A stretch of 64,000 nucleotides of DNA from NCBI GenBank assembly GCA_946803715.1, contig CAMPET010000152.1:62023-126022 (forward strand). Reading direction: 5' to 3'. Positions 21,001 to 32,400 of this stretch are shown here, one piece after another (positions within the stretch are counted from its first letter, which is position 1; every line of letters starts with the position of its first letter). The translations under genes and the position numbers were made by a program. A model generated the notes under the pieces. The model was not told the origin of the DNA and searched no databases. It saw nothing but the letters and a program-made list of their open reading frames with translations. This stretch comes from Beroe ovata (lineage: Eukaryota; Ctenophora; Nuda; Beroida; Beroidae).

Positions 21001-24000
21001 CGATTGAAAGTCAGCAGGTAGCTGTGAAAAATGCACGAGTTGTTCATGACATCTGGACTAGTGGTCACACTAGGTTCTCGCACTCGAATCGTCGCACTAG
21101 GAAAACTCGTTAGGGAAGAATCTTCGATTGGCTCAGAAATTGAATTAGCTGAAGTTCTCATGGAAGAAAGTCGAATGAGAAGCAGCAAAGCTAACTTCAT
21201 CTTTGGAGAACTAGTTAAATTGAGAGAGCAATAAAGCTTTTTATAACCCTTATTTAATATGAGGATCCTTTGTTAATCGTGGGGGTTCTTTGTTAGTTTG
21301 AACACTTTCTTCAACACCAAATTATCTCGTGATTGAACGTCATGCATCATACCATGAAATTGGAATGATATAGCAAGCCTTTTTATTGTATGCTTTGAGA
21401 GCTCTTAATTGCCCTGCGACATAGAAGAGCAGCAACAGTGAGAATTATGAATTTAAACATATTACTTCAGCAGAAACCGACTTTGTTCCTAGGGGGAGCT
21501 GGCCGTATACAGTATAGTACATCTGGCCGTATAGTAATCCGAAAAATTCTTTTTGCCAAATTATAACCCGAGCGTCATTAACTGCTTTTAACAACTGACA
21601 CTCCTCTGTGAGACAGTGAGGCAGAGATCATCTGATGAACTCCAGTCTTTTCGAAAATGAATACAATGTGGGAATTGACGGTAAACCTCGCTTCTCTGAC
21701 TGAGACATTCGTTACAATGTACACTACGCAATTCCTGAGTGTGAACTGCGAAATGAGGTCGCGAGCATTCGTAGATAGTAGTGAAAATAGGACATTCGTG
21801 TGAAGGGTTGCCGGATCAAAGGGAGGAGAATCCTTGTTCACTCACTGCAAACTTCGCAGCAAAATGTGTATCTGCGCGCAAGTAAGCAAGCTAGGCCAGC
21901 GCGCAATTTAGTAAGTGCTATCATCAAAAGTTGATATATACCCTATCTCCAATATGTGCTAGTACCATAGTAAAAGTTGCATATTTGTCCCAAGATCAGC
22001 TCAGCTGTAACGCAGATCGGAATTTGGCACAAACGTTTATTTTCCTGTGAAACGCCACTATTTGAGATTTCCAGTATGTCACCCAACAAAAGCAGATATC
22101 TCTAGATAAAGGTCAAGTGAACACCGAGCAAGCGATTTGTCATGTGACATATGCAAGTATTTACCCTTCACGTTAAGAAGGGCTGACCACACCAGGGCAC
22201 GTACTGAAGGTGGTACATCAAGCTCAGCCTCCCTCATAATCATATCAGTTGTCGCAGGGTAACTCTGAAAACACGATGCACTGATTACTGAGTCATGCGT
22301 CATGCCGAGCGTGAGGCGTTATGAAATGCGTCCCGTTACAATGCGTCGTCAAGGGTCATATGAGATGGTTACTTACATACAATAGCGCTTTGAATAGCTT
22401 TATCCGATGTAGCTGGTATTCTATGTTACGTTCCTTGATCACAATGGGAAGGGAAGACATATCCTTCATTCCTTGGGAAAGTTTGGTCTTCGTGAGGACT
22501 AGAGGGTAGTAAACCTGGGAAATGGTGTGATGTATGTTAACAGGGTGTGATGTGTGTTAACAGGGTGTGATGTGTGTTAACAGGGTGTGATGTGTGTTAA
22601 CAGGGTGTGATGTATGTTAACAGGGAGGTGATATTTGTTACCAAATAGGCTAATGCCGACAAGGAGCTATAATGAAAGGTCATCGTTATTCAGATAGTTG
22701 TCAGTATAAGCCTATTGTTAGCGTCAACATATATGTATACACAGAGGTCGAAAAGAACATACAACCTCATTGTTTTACTGTAACCTAATACAATATATCA
22801 AGAACCCTGGAATTTATACACGCAAATTGTTGGAGTATCGGTTTACCAAACAGCTGCAAAACAACTTGCAGTGGATCCCTCACGCGATATTATCGAAAGT
22901 AATCTCTAGCAGAACGGATTGAAAACTCAGCTGTTGTGAAATACAGTAATGTCCATTGTCCACTGTATACTTAAACAAAGGTTTGTTGGGGTTGTTGTAG
23001 CAACACGAGTATAATATGTAGTCATGGCAACCAATAAAATGCAAAAAGCTCGGTAGATTACCTCTGGCTCAACGTGAGCAAGACGTTTGATGATAAGAGC
23101 AGGCGAGAGAGGGTATATGGTCTGGCTGTGTCCTAACACATTATCCTGGTGCTCCTTTACTGTCTCCCCTGACGGCAGAGTGACCAGGGGCATGTCACAG
23201 ATTGGAAGTGAGCCGCGAACTAGACCAAACCTGGGCAAATGGAGTGCAGCAATGTAGCAAATGAAGTTAAGTCACGCGAGAGCGTTTCGAGATTTTCATT
23301 GGTCGTAACTATGTATGCATTGGTCAATTGCTGTCACGTGACTGAAGAACATGCGTTTCCTCCCCCATAATACTGTTCTCAATAGTTTAGTCAAGTTGAT
23401 AAAATATATAGAGGACTCACTTCTCGAGCTCTAACATGACATCACCACCCGCCATTTTCCACAGATCGTACAATTCCTCCAGGGAGCATGCGTGTGAGAG
23501 TGGATCGTCAAGCTGGGTGGGTGTGTCGAGTGTATCGGGTTGGGCTATGAGATGAGATCTCATCACTGTGAATGGAGATAGGGGTTCCTCTCCCTCTCTC
23601 GTCTTACAATCTGTGATTAGACATGTTCTGTTATTGAACTTTTCTGTAATTTACCGTTTATAAACAAGGTTTGATAGCAAAGGTGAACAGTTTGGGAATA
23701 ACAAAAATTACCTTTAAACACACTGAGACTCAGTAACTCATTTGCTGTGGCCCGTTCTGATGGCTTTATAACTAGGCTCCTCTCTAAAAACTAAGATTAT
23801 ACTCAGAGACGAACATTAGAGCATATTTTGGGAAGATCTCGAGTTGAAATCTCCACGGAGTTTTCGCATTCAAAAGCTCAAAAATCGAAGTATACAATTC
23901 GTAACAACACCCACTTCTTGAAAATCTGATTTCAGCTGAATATGAAGTTGTTCACATTTCTGACTGAGTGGAAGTGTTCCAGAGAAAAGAATTTTGAGGA

Positions 24001-24907
24001 GTGAAGATAGCGAGAAATCTGTTAAGAGAGGATTTTTCTTCCATATGGAGAGGAGAACAATCGCAAGTGACCAAATGTCACATTTCGTAGGACTGACGTT
24101 GCCTACCAGTACCTGTGAGAGAATATCGTTCAAATCATTAGCCCCATCGTGAAATGCAACGCAAGTGAGTTGATAATGAAATGCAAGAGAAGAGGCATAA
24201 CCTCTGGAGCTGAAAAGGCCATATCTCCAACAAAAAACTCGACAGCTTTCCCGCCGTTCACCAAGTAGTAGAAACCAAAGTTGGAGAGTTTTGCTGCCCC
24301 ACTGCTAACATCAATCATGATATTGTGAAGAGTGATTGATCTGTTGACTGAAAAATATTTGATGTCCTTAATCTGCCACGAATCCCTTGCAGTATACGGA
24401 ACAATATTTCAAAGAATATAAAACATGCCAGGTATGAGCAATGTTATGATTAAAACATCAGTCTATAGGTATCCCTGACCTATTCCCTTCGAGTGAAGGT
24501 AGCTGAGTCCATTAAGGATATCAAACATGAGTTGGGGAAGAGTTGTGGAGACAGTGGCGAGGTCAAATGAGGAGGATGCAGACATCAATGAGAGGATTGT
24601 CTCCTTGTGATATTCCTGTATCACTCCCACCATCTCTCCTTTACCCCTGATAATATCACCCCTGATTATGATCAGCTCTATAACAATGAATACATCATGA
24701 GGATGCGAAATCATTTTACCTTATTATATCAAGATATTTGCATATGTTCGGATGGGATAAGCTAGCGAGGTCTGCAAATCGGCCGATTACTCTGATAGAG
24801 TTGTGTGTGATCGGTAGTCCATTGTTGCTGATACAGTTATGTGGATGGGGTGCGACATGAAATGGAACAACCCCAAAACATCCGTTAGTCAGGTCATGAG
24901 GTGGCAT
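18036..24907 (-). CDS. TBCK: TBC-domain pseudokinase TBCK
   Basis: Thirteen exons: 24907-24720, 24646-24480, 24347-24202, 24112-23911, 23783-23712, 23610-23421, 23230-23062, 22514-22377, 22264-22165, 19584-19394, 19269-19050, 18946-18857 and 18757-18036. All phases agree; the end of exon 4 could shift by a few bases. The product is about 864 residues (human 893). The N-terminal kinase-like domain lacks catalytic residues: the HRD position reads VNRS and DFG reads NFG, as expected for this pseudokinase. The Rab-GAP TBC domain keeps both fingers ([11 protein letters not shown] and YWQG). A C-terminal rhodanese-like domain is present ([20 protein letters not shown]). TBCK acts in mTOR signalling and endolysosomal or mRNA-linked trafficking complexes in vertebrates. 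The 2.6-kb intron between exons 9 and 10 contains a complete gene on the same strand. Confidence 0.93.
19902..21200 (-). CDS. PAN/sushi-like type I membrane protein nested in TBCK
   Basis: An intronless frame of 432 residues lying wholly inside a TBCK intron, same strand. A signal peptide ([17 protein letters not shown]) is followed by an apple/PAN-like cysteine module ([20 protein letters not shown], then [10 protein letters not shown]). A long middle region carries N-glycosylation sites, followed by a sushi-like segment ([43 protein letters not shown]). Then comes one membrane helix ([20 protein letters not shown]) and a 35-residue tail. It is likely a cell-surface receptor or adhesion protein; the ligand is unknown. 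Domain calls rest on cysteine spacing only. Being same-strand and nested, it needs its own promoter and must escape splicing of the host transcript. Confidence 0.72.
   Translation of the reverse strand: MKLALLLLIRLSSMRTSANSISEPIEDSSLTSFPSATIRVREPSVTTSPDVMNNSCIFHSYLLTFNRDKFISPRLNATTFKECWNYCRMLEFSRFCSVFTVNFATGTCSLYQDYCIYHEDEINKSAIATSTLECLHCLKSLDEVIEQSQQTGVLILSTLNYDFKKCLSIETNMTSNIGNATLTHSLTWKDCRIADTWNITFTKRNGRYADEVYIYKVGSTLSLDWKVESEEYGIGMFLVRNRPEKSVLVRQSTLYSGVGKCQYEISAPVSFTRPIEFYTVMVGVLYQLPLKPVAFKVPSLSNRCRAKQFIVENGRIVSHDNSTFIPYGVEVTIECKRGYGVKKRGYRTTQRVVCAENARPEECSPWTGVEKEDTRLLLILPSGLLLLLIATLSVGVYCVRRARGRESGEADNMAEVSGMVETFVMAPVVTNQ
21201..22164. other. Rest of the large TBCK intron
   Basis: This is intron sequence upstream of the nested gene and probably holds its promoter. 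An 87-codon open stretch (21841-21578, minus) has no recognisable features and no ATG start, and I leave it uncalled. Confidence 0.4.
22525..22624. repeat. Five copies of a 20-bp unit in a TBCK intron
   Basis: TGTGATGTGTGTTAACAGGG is repeated five times nearly exactly, 10 bp upstream (in transcript sense) of TBCK exon 8. On the transcribed strand it reads CCTGTTAACACACATCACAC, so it sits right at the acceptor region of that exon. Confidence 0.9.
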
Positions 24908-26031
24908 CGAGCCAGAGGAGACATCATGTCAGCGGTGACATCTTCCTTTTCAAATGGAATGTATTGTAGCTTGCTTGTTCAATAAGGTTAACATTGAAAA
25001 ATAGCAGAGATAAACTGTATATAATGCAGTTGCAGAGTGCAGATCAATCAACTAAATAGGTATATAACAAAAATGGACAAATTGATTTTGAAATCATGAT
25101 TTACATAGGTAATTTTGATCATACATACACAACATAGCATTTCGGGCAGTATCAACGAATGTCCCCATTGGTTAGGTAATGGATAAACAAACTGATGAAG
25201 CCTGATTACTCCCTGTGCCTCTTACTCGCAACCACCGAAGGGAGAAGTTATGAAAATTTCTTTAAATTAGGATATGGTTAGATCATAGACTAGCAGATCA
25301 TATGCCTAGCATTGTAGTGACACTCACCTTCTAAGAGAAAGGGCAACGAAAGGCCTTAAAAAGCTAAAATAGCGTTTCCGATCCTCAAATACATCATTTC
25401 ACATCGATTTAAGGAGTAAGGACCTTCGTTAATACTGCCACATTTTGATATACATGAAGGTGAACTCGTTATGTTATAAATGACCAGCATTTCAAGATAC
25501 CCCTCTAATCAAATGCTAAAATGCATTTTGTTGATTATCAGAAATAGAACGAACATTAACAACGAGAAAGTGATCAGTCCACTTTGACTAGTCAATTAAG
25601 TGAAATACGCATCGCTTATTCAAAAAGTAGACATATAGTCTTTAAAATCATCAAAACGTCACATCGACTAGTGACTACAGACGAGCAAACGAGTGTTACC
25701 TATCTATTTTTTGTTTATGAAAATGTCACTTATGTGAAACTCTGATGTCTGTCAATCATTTTCAGATTGCATGATTTCGCATGAAATCTCTGAAGCTGGA
25801 TATCTCTTTAGTTTCTAATGCTCTTGTAACTTGAAACGTCATCAATTCACATCAATAATCATCTCCATTAAAAATCCTTTCTACATTTTTATAGTAAACT
25901 GTTAACTATACTTATCTAAGCTTAACAGTAAATTTCATTTCTCCAACAAATTTACAGGATAGTCCATTGCCCCGAATTATGTTATCATCAGTGGTGGTGC
26001 TTGGTCAACAAAAATTCCATGACAAGAGAAT
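24908..26031. other. Spacer between PICALM 3' end and TBCK promoter
   Basis: About 1.1 kb without an open frame, RNA gene or clear repeat. It should contain the TBCK promoter and the PICALM 3' untranslated region. Confidence 0.4.
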
Positions 26032-27852
26032 TCAGCCAAATGGATTGAATGTATTTTGTCCTTGCTGATAACTATTGTGGGGTGGATTGTTGAACCCACT
26101 GTTTCCCGAAGGCATTGAATTGAATTGCAATAAGTTGTTATTAGGCGTGACAGAGTGATGTTGTGGCGTGGATTGCATCATGCCTGGCATGGGACCACCC
26201 ATTGTCGCAGAAGTTTGTCCCATCATCATATTGCCATGCATTCCCATGTTCATTGACGGCATTGCACTATTTATGGTCATGCTCCCCTGCATACCCATGT
26301 TGTTATTTGGAACAGTGCCAATCATAGGATAGCCAGGCCGTATGAATGGATTATAAGTAGCACCAGCTGATATTGGGCGAACTGGTCCAACTGCTGGACC
26401 ACCTCTTGAGGTGTTATTGGAGCTCAGGCTGAAATTGGCAGCTGCACTTTTCAAACCTAGGTCCAAATCTTGCATGAGAGACCGCACATTTTGGACTTTC
26501 TCCTCTTGAGAAGTGGTTTTTATTTTATCTGGCATCAGAAGTTCATTGGATGGAGCCTCTACTGCATCAAATTCAGCAAATCCTGAATTAGTTTGTTCAT
26601 TTGAACCAGAAAGTAGATCATATGTTCCAGATTGCGGGGTATTAGCTGTCATTGTAGGGAAAAGATTTGAAGAGTTCTGTCCAGAACTGAAAACATCAAA
26701 TGACTGCTCAACCACAACACTACTGTTGCTGTGGATAGTTGGCGTAGTTTTTGGAGTATTCCATAAATCCGGTAAGCCCATGTTATCAGAGCCCAGTAAA
26801 CTGGTTGTAGGCTGATCAGATGTATTTACAAGTATTGGATCAGATAACAAATCCTGACTAGGAGGTTCAAAGCTATCTCCAAATGGAGATGTTGCTCCAA
26901 ATGCATCTACTGTTCCACTAGGTGTGGCAGAGGATTGAGGGGTGGCTGTATTTGGCGATCTTGTTATTGTTGTTGGAGATGAGATGGGTGTAGTTGCACC
27001 CCCTTTCTTATCCAATGCTATCAGGTGGTTTTCAAGGGCCGAAACTAAGTAACTTGGTGCATTGGACAGGTCAGGAACATCATCTCCTTGGTCAATTCCA
27101 GCATCCTCTGCGACCTTAAGAAACAGTTCAATTTTCCCCATTCGAACTATAAATTTCTTATATAGGTCGAAACTCTCTCTTGCATGCTTTTTCTCCATTT
27201 CAAAGTACAACTGAAGCATATTGATCATCCCTTCATTATAAACCTTGAAAAGAGCAATGAGATCTTTAAACATCAGAATGAATGTTGCCCTACTGATTTC
27301 TGTACAAATATCAGAACTATGTATCTCCAAGTTAACAATCCCATCAACTTGTCTCTGGACAATTGGAAGATATGCCAGTAGTTTGTCTGCCGATGCTTGT
27401 TTAAGAAAATTAGTTTCGCTAATTCTCACAAAGTCTGTTGTAGCTTGTCTGTAGCAATGGCACTTTTCACTTAAGTAATGTCCATATTTATGTACAAAAG
27501 GAGACATTTCCTTTGCCATAGGACCTTCTTTCTCACTCACAAACTCAAAACTGTTACCTTTAGAAGCCATATACCTCATGAATTTTTCATTTCCTTCATT
27601 CATCAAGTGATGAAGAGACATCATTGCCTTGATACTAACAACCCAACTAGGATCTTGGATCTTTGTTAGGAGCATATCAGCACAATCTGGTAAAGAGACA
27701 TTTGGCTCATGTGTTGAACCGATTAGATAATCAAGATGCTTTCTTTTAGGGGCACCCATTTCGTGAGTTGTGGATTTTCCAACAATCTTTGAAACATCAT
27801 TGCCAGTTATTGTATACTTAGCAGCTTGAAGTCGATCAACCACAGAGGCCAT
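26032..27852 (-). CDS. PICALM: PICALM/AP180 clathrin assembly protein
   Basis: A single uninterrupted frame of 606 residues. Residues 1 to about 285 form the ANTH domain, with the phosphoinositide-binding motif KSTTHEMGAPKRKHLDYL (K, nine residues, KRKH) intact. The tail is unstructured and full of endocytic short motifs: FGDSF (an FxDxF AP-2 ligand), DLLSD and DLLSG (clathrin or AP-2 type), LPDLW, and two NPF motifs (YNPFI and the terminal NPFG) for EH-domain proteins. A Met/Gly/Asn-rich stretch precedes the end. The protein recruits clathrin and AP-2 to PI(4,5)P2 membranes and sorts small SNAREs. Vertebrate PICALM has about 20 exons; here there is none within the coding region. The start is the first ATG, MASVVDRLQAAKYTITGNDV. 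Confidence 0.95.
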   Translation of the reverse strand: MASVVDRLQAAKYTITGNDVSKIVGKSTTHEMGAPKRKHLDYLIGSTHEPNVSLPDCADMLLTKIQDPSWVVSIKAMMSLHHLMNEGNEKFMRYMASKGNSFEFVSEKEGPMAKEMSPFVHKYGHYLSEKCHCYRQATTDFVRISETNFLKQASADKLLAYLPIVQRQVDGIVNLEIHSSDICTEISRATFILMFKDLIALFKVYNEGMINMLQLYFEMEKKHARESFDLYKKFIVRMGKIELFLKVAEDAGIDQGDDVPDLSNAPSYLVSALENHLIALDKKGGATTPISSPTTITRSPNTATPQSSATPSGTVDAFGATSPFGDSFEPPSQDLLSDPILVNTSDQPTTSLLGSDNMGLPDLWNTPKTTPTIHSNSSVVVEQSFDVFSSGQNSSNLFPTMTANTPQSGTYDLLSGSNEQTNSGFAEFDAVEAPSNELLMPDKIKTTSQEEKVQNVRSLMQDLDLGLKSAAANFSLSSNNTSRGGPAVGPVRPISAGATYNPFIRPGYPMIGTVPNNNMGMQGSMTINSAMPSMNMGMHGNMMMGQTSATMGGPMPGMMQSTPQHHSVTPNNNLLQFNSMPSGNSGFNNPPHNSYQQGQNTFNPFG

Positions 27853-29450
27853 TTTTCATAACCTTCTATTTGAGGTTAAGATTCATTATTTATTTATTAC
27901 TGCACATTCTATCTCATACATGAAGATGATTCTATAGTAAAAAGCTCTGTTGTGTGAAGGCTAATTAACCCCATTAACTAGACATTAAGTCATAAAAAGC
28001 ACTACCAATTACCAAATGAGATTCTGAAAATGCTTCACTGCAAGTTAAGGAATACAAGTAACCACTCCTCTTGCCAATTGCAATTTCTTCAGTCTGGCAT
28101 ATGTATTTCATTACCCCCACTCATTAAAAGATAATGATGCATTACTGCAACTTGGGCAAGTACATGGTTAGTTGGGTGTAACTTAATAATCATAAGGTTC
28201 CATTTATAATCAATGTGTCATACATCTTGAGTCTCAAACACTTGTTCTCATCATGACATCATTGAATCATCTCATAGAGTTATTTCCATCTTTCAATAAT
28301 GAATAGAAATTTCAAAAATATAACACAGTTATTGGGTTGTCTTTACTTTAAGTTTCATGGCACACTTGCATATATGAAAAGAAATTTCAAAATTTTTAGC
28401 TGCACAGCTGAAAAGCATGAGGGCCATATTTCTTGTTTTCTAAGTTCAGTTATATGTACATGTTTATGTAACTAACTTACTACTAATTTGTACTTACTAG
28501 CGCCATGCGGCCCGCGCAGGTCCATGGTCCATGCAATATGCATTATTATTATTATACAATTATGCATTGCATGCTATTAACGGAAATTTGAAGTTTATCG
28601 ATACAAAATATTGTTGATCGACAATTAATCCAGTCAACAATTTTGTTTCGCGCGCGGCCGCGGCGCATTTGAATTCTCAAACACCAGCGCAAACTAAACC
28701 ATTCAATTCCAAATTGCATCAATAGTAAGCCTAAAAATTTTTTAAAAGGAATATAAAAACTTAATTGTATTAGAAAAAGCAGCTTATATCAATTTGCCGC
28801 GCCGCGCATGCCTGCCATTTTTAACCGTACTGGCCAATGCAGCCTTTTTCAACTGGCCAATGCGAATTTTTTGTCAAATGTATCTTCAGCTTGAATTATT
28901 GAAATTAATCAGAATATTGTTGCATGATAATCATCATTAATCAATATATAAATTGGCAAAGTTTGGATTACTCCCTACCCTCCATGGAATCCATCAATTG
29001 GAATCTTGATTGCGTAGCACTGACGGCAGGGGAAAACCCTTCAAGGCAAACTGTACTGTTATGCGAATGACTAAATGGTTATTCACCTGAAGTCAGCGCA
29101 ACACTCATTCATTGCATACTTATATCCTTATATGTTACACGTAATCCATACCATGTGCTGATCCACGATGGGTACTGCTCTTCAGCATGAAAACTGTGCT
29201 CTGGAGCTTCACTAGCAATATTGCATGCTATCCAGGCTCCAGCATTGTTTGATCTAAGTGAGGTTGGAGTTCTAGGGGAAGGTCAAATTTAAGACCACAG
29301 TTCTTGAAAACTTGCATACTAAAAATCACTTCCAAAGCCTGAAAACCTGAAAAACAATTGATAATTCAATAATGAAAGACTATTATGTTAAGTTAATAGT
29401 ACCATTGATAGAGTACTTATCCTTCATCAATACTATATTTAGGTCCTGCA
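27853..29450. other. Divergent spacer with repeat-derived GC islands
   Basis: This 1.6-kb interval between PICALM (-) and the first acyltransferase gene (+) holds both promoters. CpG-rich islands at about 28648-28668 and 28795-28810 (GCGCGCGGCCGCGGCGC, CCGCGCCGCGC) interrupt AT-rich sequence and resemble the GC cores of inverted-repeat elements elsewhere in the window. No gene is visible. Confidence 0.4.
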
Positions 29451-32400
29451 ATGGCACAGCTTATGCTTGTTCTATTGTCACTGACAGGGATTTTCTGTAA
29501 CGTGTGGACCAGTACTCTTGTTCCTTCATCGTCAAAAGAGTCTCATCATGAGATGATACACCATAACTTGTTTCTACCATCTATGGATATATCAAAGTTG
29601 ATCAACACCCAGATAATTAAAAGTTACCCCATAAAGGAGAATAATACAGATGATTCTCCTATTTGCAGAGAAAAGATTATGAAGCTATTGAATTCAGTCA
29701 GAAAAACTGGAGATGAGCCTCTGGCACAGAAATGTTAGTACCATATTGATGGTTCAAGAGAAAAACAATTTTCATCTATTGATTTTTGTAATATCATGCA
29801 ATTTAAAACACTATTTCAGTTTTTGATGCATTGGGAAAGCCACCAAGTGGAATATTTGAAGGAAATAACGTGTTTATGGGGAGCTATGATACCTGTATTG
29901 CACCAGATATGGTATTAGGGGATTACAAGCCGTGTAAAGTTAAAGCTAATGCACTTTTGGTATGTATTTCATATCATTGTTAATCAATCTACAAGTGTAA
30001 GACTGAGTGATAATATTATTCAATTTCAGAACAACAAAACAATAGTTCCTTTGGTGTGGACAGTCTGCTTCCCTGCTGAATGTCGAGGTGGAAATTACAC
30101 AGAATTGGCAGAGTTCTTTCTTGAAGATGTCAATTATCATCCCAATCAATTTTTTGTCTATGAAGAATCTATAAATACCACATGCACAGTCCTATACGAC
30201 TTCAGCATAGGATCTTATGTAGCTGTCGTACTGGTAGCACTCATAGTTTTCATGGTTCTGGTTGGCACATCTTGGGAACCCATCTCAGTGGTCGTATCTT
30301 CTCTTCAATTCAGTGATGACCACAAAAGAGGGCTGGTAAATGCTAATGATACTGAAGCTGTTGCAATTTTACCTGACAACTCCCCTGTTGATATTCAAGC
30401 AAATTTCATCACAACAAAGTCCTCAAAAACTTCCACTGTTGGTAAGTCTTGAAAGAGTCTAATATGCTCTGCCAAATTGACTTTGGCAACTGATTGTTAT
30501 AACATTGTCATTGTCCATTTTCAGAAAGCATTTTCAAGTGCTTTTCTCTCAACCGGACATTTTCTGCCCTGCTTGATACACAAACGAAAGATGGTCAGAT
30601 TTTATGTCTCAACGGCATCAGAGTTCTCAGTATCAATTGGGTCGTTCTTGGACATATCTACTACATCGGATCAAATGCAGCAGGTTTTTTAGATCGATAG
30701 GTAGTATACTTCATCAATAGCTAGTATACCTATCTCACAAATAGAGCTGGATTAAAGGTTGTAATTGACCTTTTCAAGGTGACATGGCTTATGCCATAGA
30801 CCTCCTACAGCGAACAGAGTTCGCCTTTGTCTTTAATGGTCTTACTTCTGTCGACTCTTTTTTCCTATTAAGGTACCACGGTCCACGAGTTTTTGTTGCT
30901 GTTTTGTCGACTGTCAAATCATCAAAATCTAATGTTACGTCTTAATCGATGTGTTATGTGTATTGTGTAATGTGTACCTTGTCCTATTGATGATAACTGT
31001 AATTTTCATTTGACCGAATCACAAAGGCTCTTGTGACTAATGATTGTTTGGTATTACTGGTTTTCAGATTTGATCTACTCCGGATCGATGATGAGAAAGT
31101 TGATCATGACTTTCTTTTATAATTCTTTATCAGCTGTTGATACATTCTTCTTTCTGAGGTGAAGGTTGTTTTTCGCTGTTTTTATAGTTCTCGTTTAACT
31201 TTGACGTTCTTTGTATCTGTGCATTTGAGTGAATATTCTAGGTTTATCAATATAGTGATTGGTATGATCGATTTGTTCTGTGTTTATCGTAATTTCCAAA
31301 AAACTGTGATACTTTTCGATCATACCCACAATTATTGTCGAGAAGTTCTAATATCCAAATAACGCCCCATTCAACAACCGCATCTTATCAATGACAAACA
31401 CTAACATTTCACAATTTCTCATTCACAGCGGCCTTCTCGTGTCTCTACTCCTTCTCAAGGACCTAGCTCGAACTCGGGGTCGGTTCAGGGCCGCGGGGTA
31501 CTACATTCACCGGTATATCCGTCTCACGGCCCCTTTCCTGGTCGTCACCCTGGTCCAGGGCTTCCTTGCTCACATCTACATCAAGGGACCGTTCGACGAG
31601 ATAATAACTCACGTGAGTGCTGCATTCTAGCAGTGACACCCTGAAAGTGTATGAGTTAGCCGCTGAGTCAGTCTTTATCATTGTAGAATTTACCTCGGCT
31701 GACGCATGTATTAGCTTGTGATAACGTGTATAATCAGATTCCCGTGTTTCCAATTAGTACGATATCACGTACGTGTCTGCATTTCCAGGGATACGAGTCC
31801 TGTAAGAAGTATTGGTGGACCAACATTCTGTACATCAATAATCTGGTTCCTTGGAACTCTGTAAGTTATGATATCATAACTTACTCATCATAATATAGTG
31901 ATAATATATATGATAATACTCATCATAATATAGTGATTGATGAATACGTCCACTCTGATCAAAACTCTCATACGGCTCTTATTCAACAAAAAGATCCTTG
32001 AACTCCAATTTCAGACAGAGATGTGCGTATCTCAATCTTGGTATCTTTCCAACGATTTCCAATTCTACCTGGTTGCTCCACTGTTCATATGGCTGCTCTA
32101 CAAAAACTATAAGATAGGTTGGTTCACACTCCACAGATATTTTATGAATTAGCAAAACATTTTCTTCAGATTTTGTGCATTTTGCATGTTTGTAGATTTT
32201 GTACGCGGTTTCACATTTCAAGTATGGTCGGGAAATTTTACACTATCATCAACTGTAATTCAGCCTGAACCGCTGGTTAGAGCACGTGACTGTTATCAGA
32301 GACAGAACGCTCACTGGCCCCATGATAACAAATTTTGTTACTCGTGCAATCTGAGAGAAATCTGAAAAAGGATTCCCGAAAAACGATTGTCGAGAAAATG

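Noticed and set aside
21578-21841. 87-codon minus-strand open frame in the TBCK intron
   Set aside because: No ATG start, no recognisable features; probably chance.
22525-22624. Possible CRISPR-like array
   Set aside because: The units are contiguous with no spacers and the DNA is eukaryotic; it is a minisatellite.
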